From: Flavobacteriales bacterium
GTDB lineage: Bacteria; Bacteroidota; Bacteroidia; Flavobacteriales_D; SKUL01
Assembly: GCA_007129985.1 (NCBI GenBank)
Contig: SKUL01000203.1
Location: 1-5,193, forward strand
Direction: 5' to 3'
Length of the DNA: 5,193 nucleotides
Below are positions 4,684 through 5,193 of this stretch, piece after piece. Numbering within the stretch: position 1 is the stretch's first letter; every line of letters starts with the position of its first letter. The position numbers and the translations under genes were made by a program. A model generated the notes under the pieces. That model was given only the letters and a program-made list of their open reading frames with translations, did not search any database and had not been told where the DNA came from.

Positions 4684-5193
4684 TCAGAAGGCCACCAGCA
4701 AACCTGCCTTAATCATCAATGCATGCATTGGTCCGCGGGTTGAGGCTCCCGGATTAAGCTCGTTGAAGTGCCTCACTTCTGGCTGCGTACCCATCATGTA
4801 GCTTGCCCCCAAATCCAGCTTCACCTCAAAACCGTAGTTCTCCTCGGTATCGCAAACCAACTTTTTCAGGTTCACGATGGTTCCCAAGCCAAGACCCGCA
4901 ACAAGGTGGTTGCTGCGCGCCTGCCAGGGGGTGATGTATTCGTTCATCTCGCAGGAAGACAGAACCTCTTGTCCTGTTTCGTAAGATTGGCCTGCTGAAG
5001 AGGTCTTGGCTGTGAAGAACTGCTGAAAACCCGCACGTCCTTCAGCATAAGGCTCAAAAACTGCGTCGTTCAAAAAGTGAAAGCGGGTCAACAAGCTGGC
5101 CTGCATCCAGCCGTCGGTTTCGCGCACATCTGTGCTGACCAGGCCAAATTCCTCCGTGAGAAAAGTTGCCCCGTAATGGCGCTGGTTGTATCC
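4684..5193 (-). CDS. Outer-membrane beta-barrel protein, C-terminal 169 residues (runs off right edge)
   Basis: The frame is open to the right edge, so the start is outside the window; internal GTG and ATG codons near 5127 are not the true start. Alternating hydrophobic and polar residues form likely transmembrane strands: about 45-63 of the visible part (FEPYAEGRAGFQQFF), 96-109 (NHLVAGLGLGTIVNL), 120-135 (YGFEVKLDLGASYMMG) and 157-169, ending in a terminal Phe (KAGLLVAF). A final aromatic residue is the usual outer-membrane beta-signal read by the BAM complex. Two Cys (81 and 114) sit in loop-like stretches and may form a disulfide. The exact family and cargo cannot be named. It is convergent with the Fic/DUF3592 unit and shows no link to it beyond position. 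Confidence 0.75.
   Translation of the reverse strand, partial: GYNQRHYGATFLTEEFGLVSTDVRETDGWMQASLLTRFHFLNDAVFEPYAEGRAGFQQFFTAKTSSAGQSYETGQEVLSSCEMNEYITPWQARSNHLVAGLGLGTIVNLKKLVCDTEENYGFEVKLDLGASYMMGTQPEVRHFNELNPGASTRGPMHALMIKAGLLVAF

Noticed and set aside
1..5193. CRISPR array, tRNA or rRNA genes, insertion sequence transposase
   Set aside because: No regularly spaced repeats, no cloverleaf or rRNA-like stretch and no transposase or integrase motif were seen on either strand.

Overview
The window looks like chromosomal DNA of a free-living, probably marine or freshwater member of the Bacteroidota. The pointers are a secreted family 18 glycosidase, A-rich stretches rather than strong Shine-Dalgarno sites before start codons, -7 boxes close to the Bacteroidota TAnnTTTG pattern, a crotonase of the LiuC-like type and an outer-membrane barrel protein. 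The taxon is inferred from style only; there is no marker gene.

Layout. On the minus strand the left edge (1-274) is the start of a secreted GH18 chitinase-like enzyme. A 441-base gap follows. It holds no credible gene but contains a degenerate TTCTTTGCG tandem repeat folded into a long branched stem-loop (485-589), then a perfect TAnnTTTG box just before a 259-residue enoyl-CoA hydratase/isomerase family gene (716-1495, plus). From about 1499 to 3115 lies an AT-rich accessory island with two orphan genes, a 157-residue exported protein and a 161-residue cytoplasmic one. They are separated by GC-rich spacers full of inverted repeats. The island is bounded by an 18-base inverted repeat (17 of 18 matching), one copy 4 bases after the crotonase stop and the other ending 1 base before the next start codon.

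On the right is a two-gene unit: a 372-residue class II Fic-domain AMP-transferase with an N-terminal DUF4172-type region and a C-terminal winged helix (3117-4235), overlapping by 8 bases a 142-residue DUF3592-like two-helix membrane protein (4228-4656). Three copies of TGCAACGA in alternating orientation surround a -7-like box directly before the Fic start. This suggests autoregulation, perhaps through the winged helix of the Fic protein. The right edge (4684-5193, minus) is the C-terminal part of an outer-membrane beta-barrel protein converging on the Fic unit.

How the parts relate. The chitinase, crotonase and barrel genes are ordinary housekeeping or lifestyle genes with no visible link to each other. 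The unusual part is the centre: the Fic/DUF3592 pair, its triple palindromic site, and the related site at 1499-1516 on the far side of the AT-rich island. That second site could be a second operator for the same regulator or the boundary of an inserted segment.
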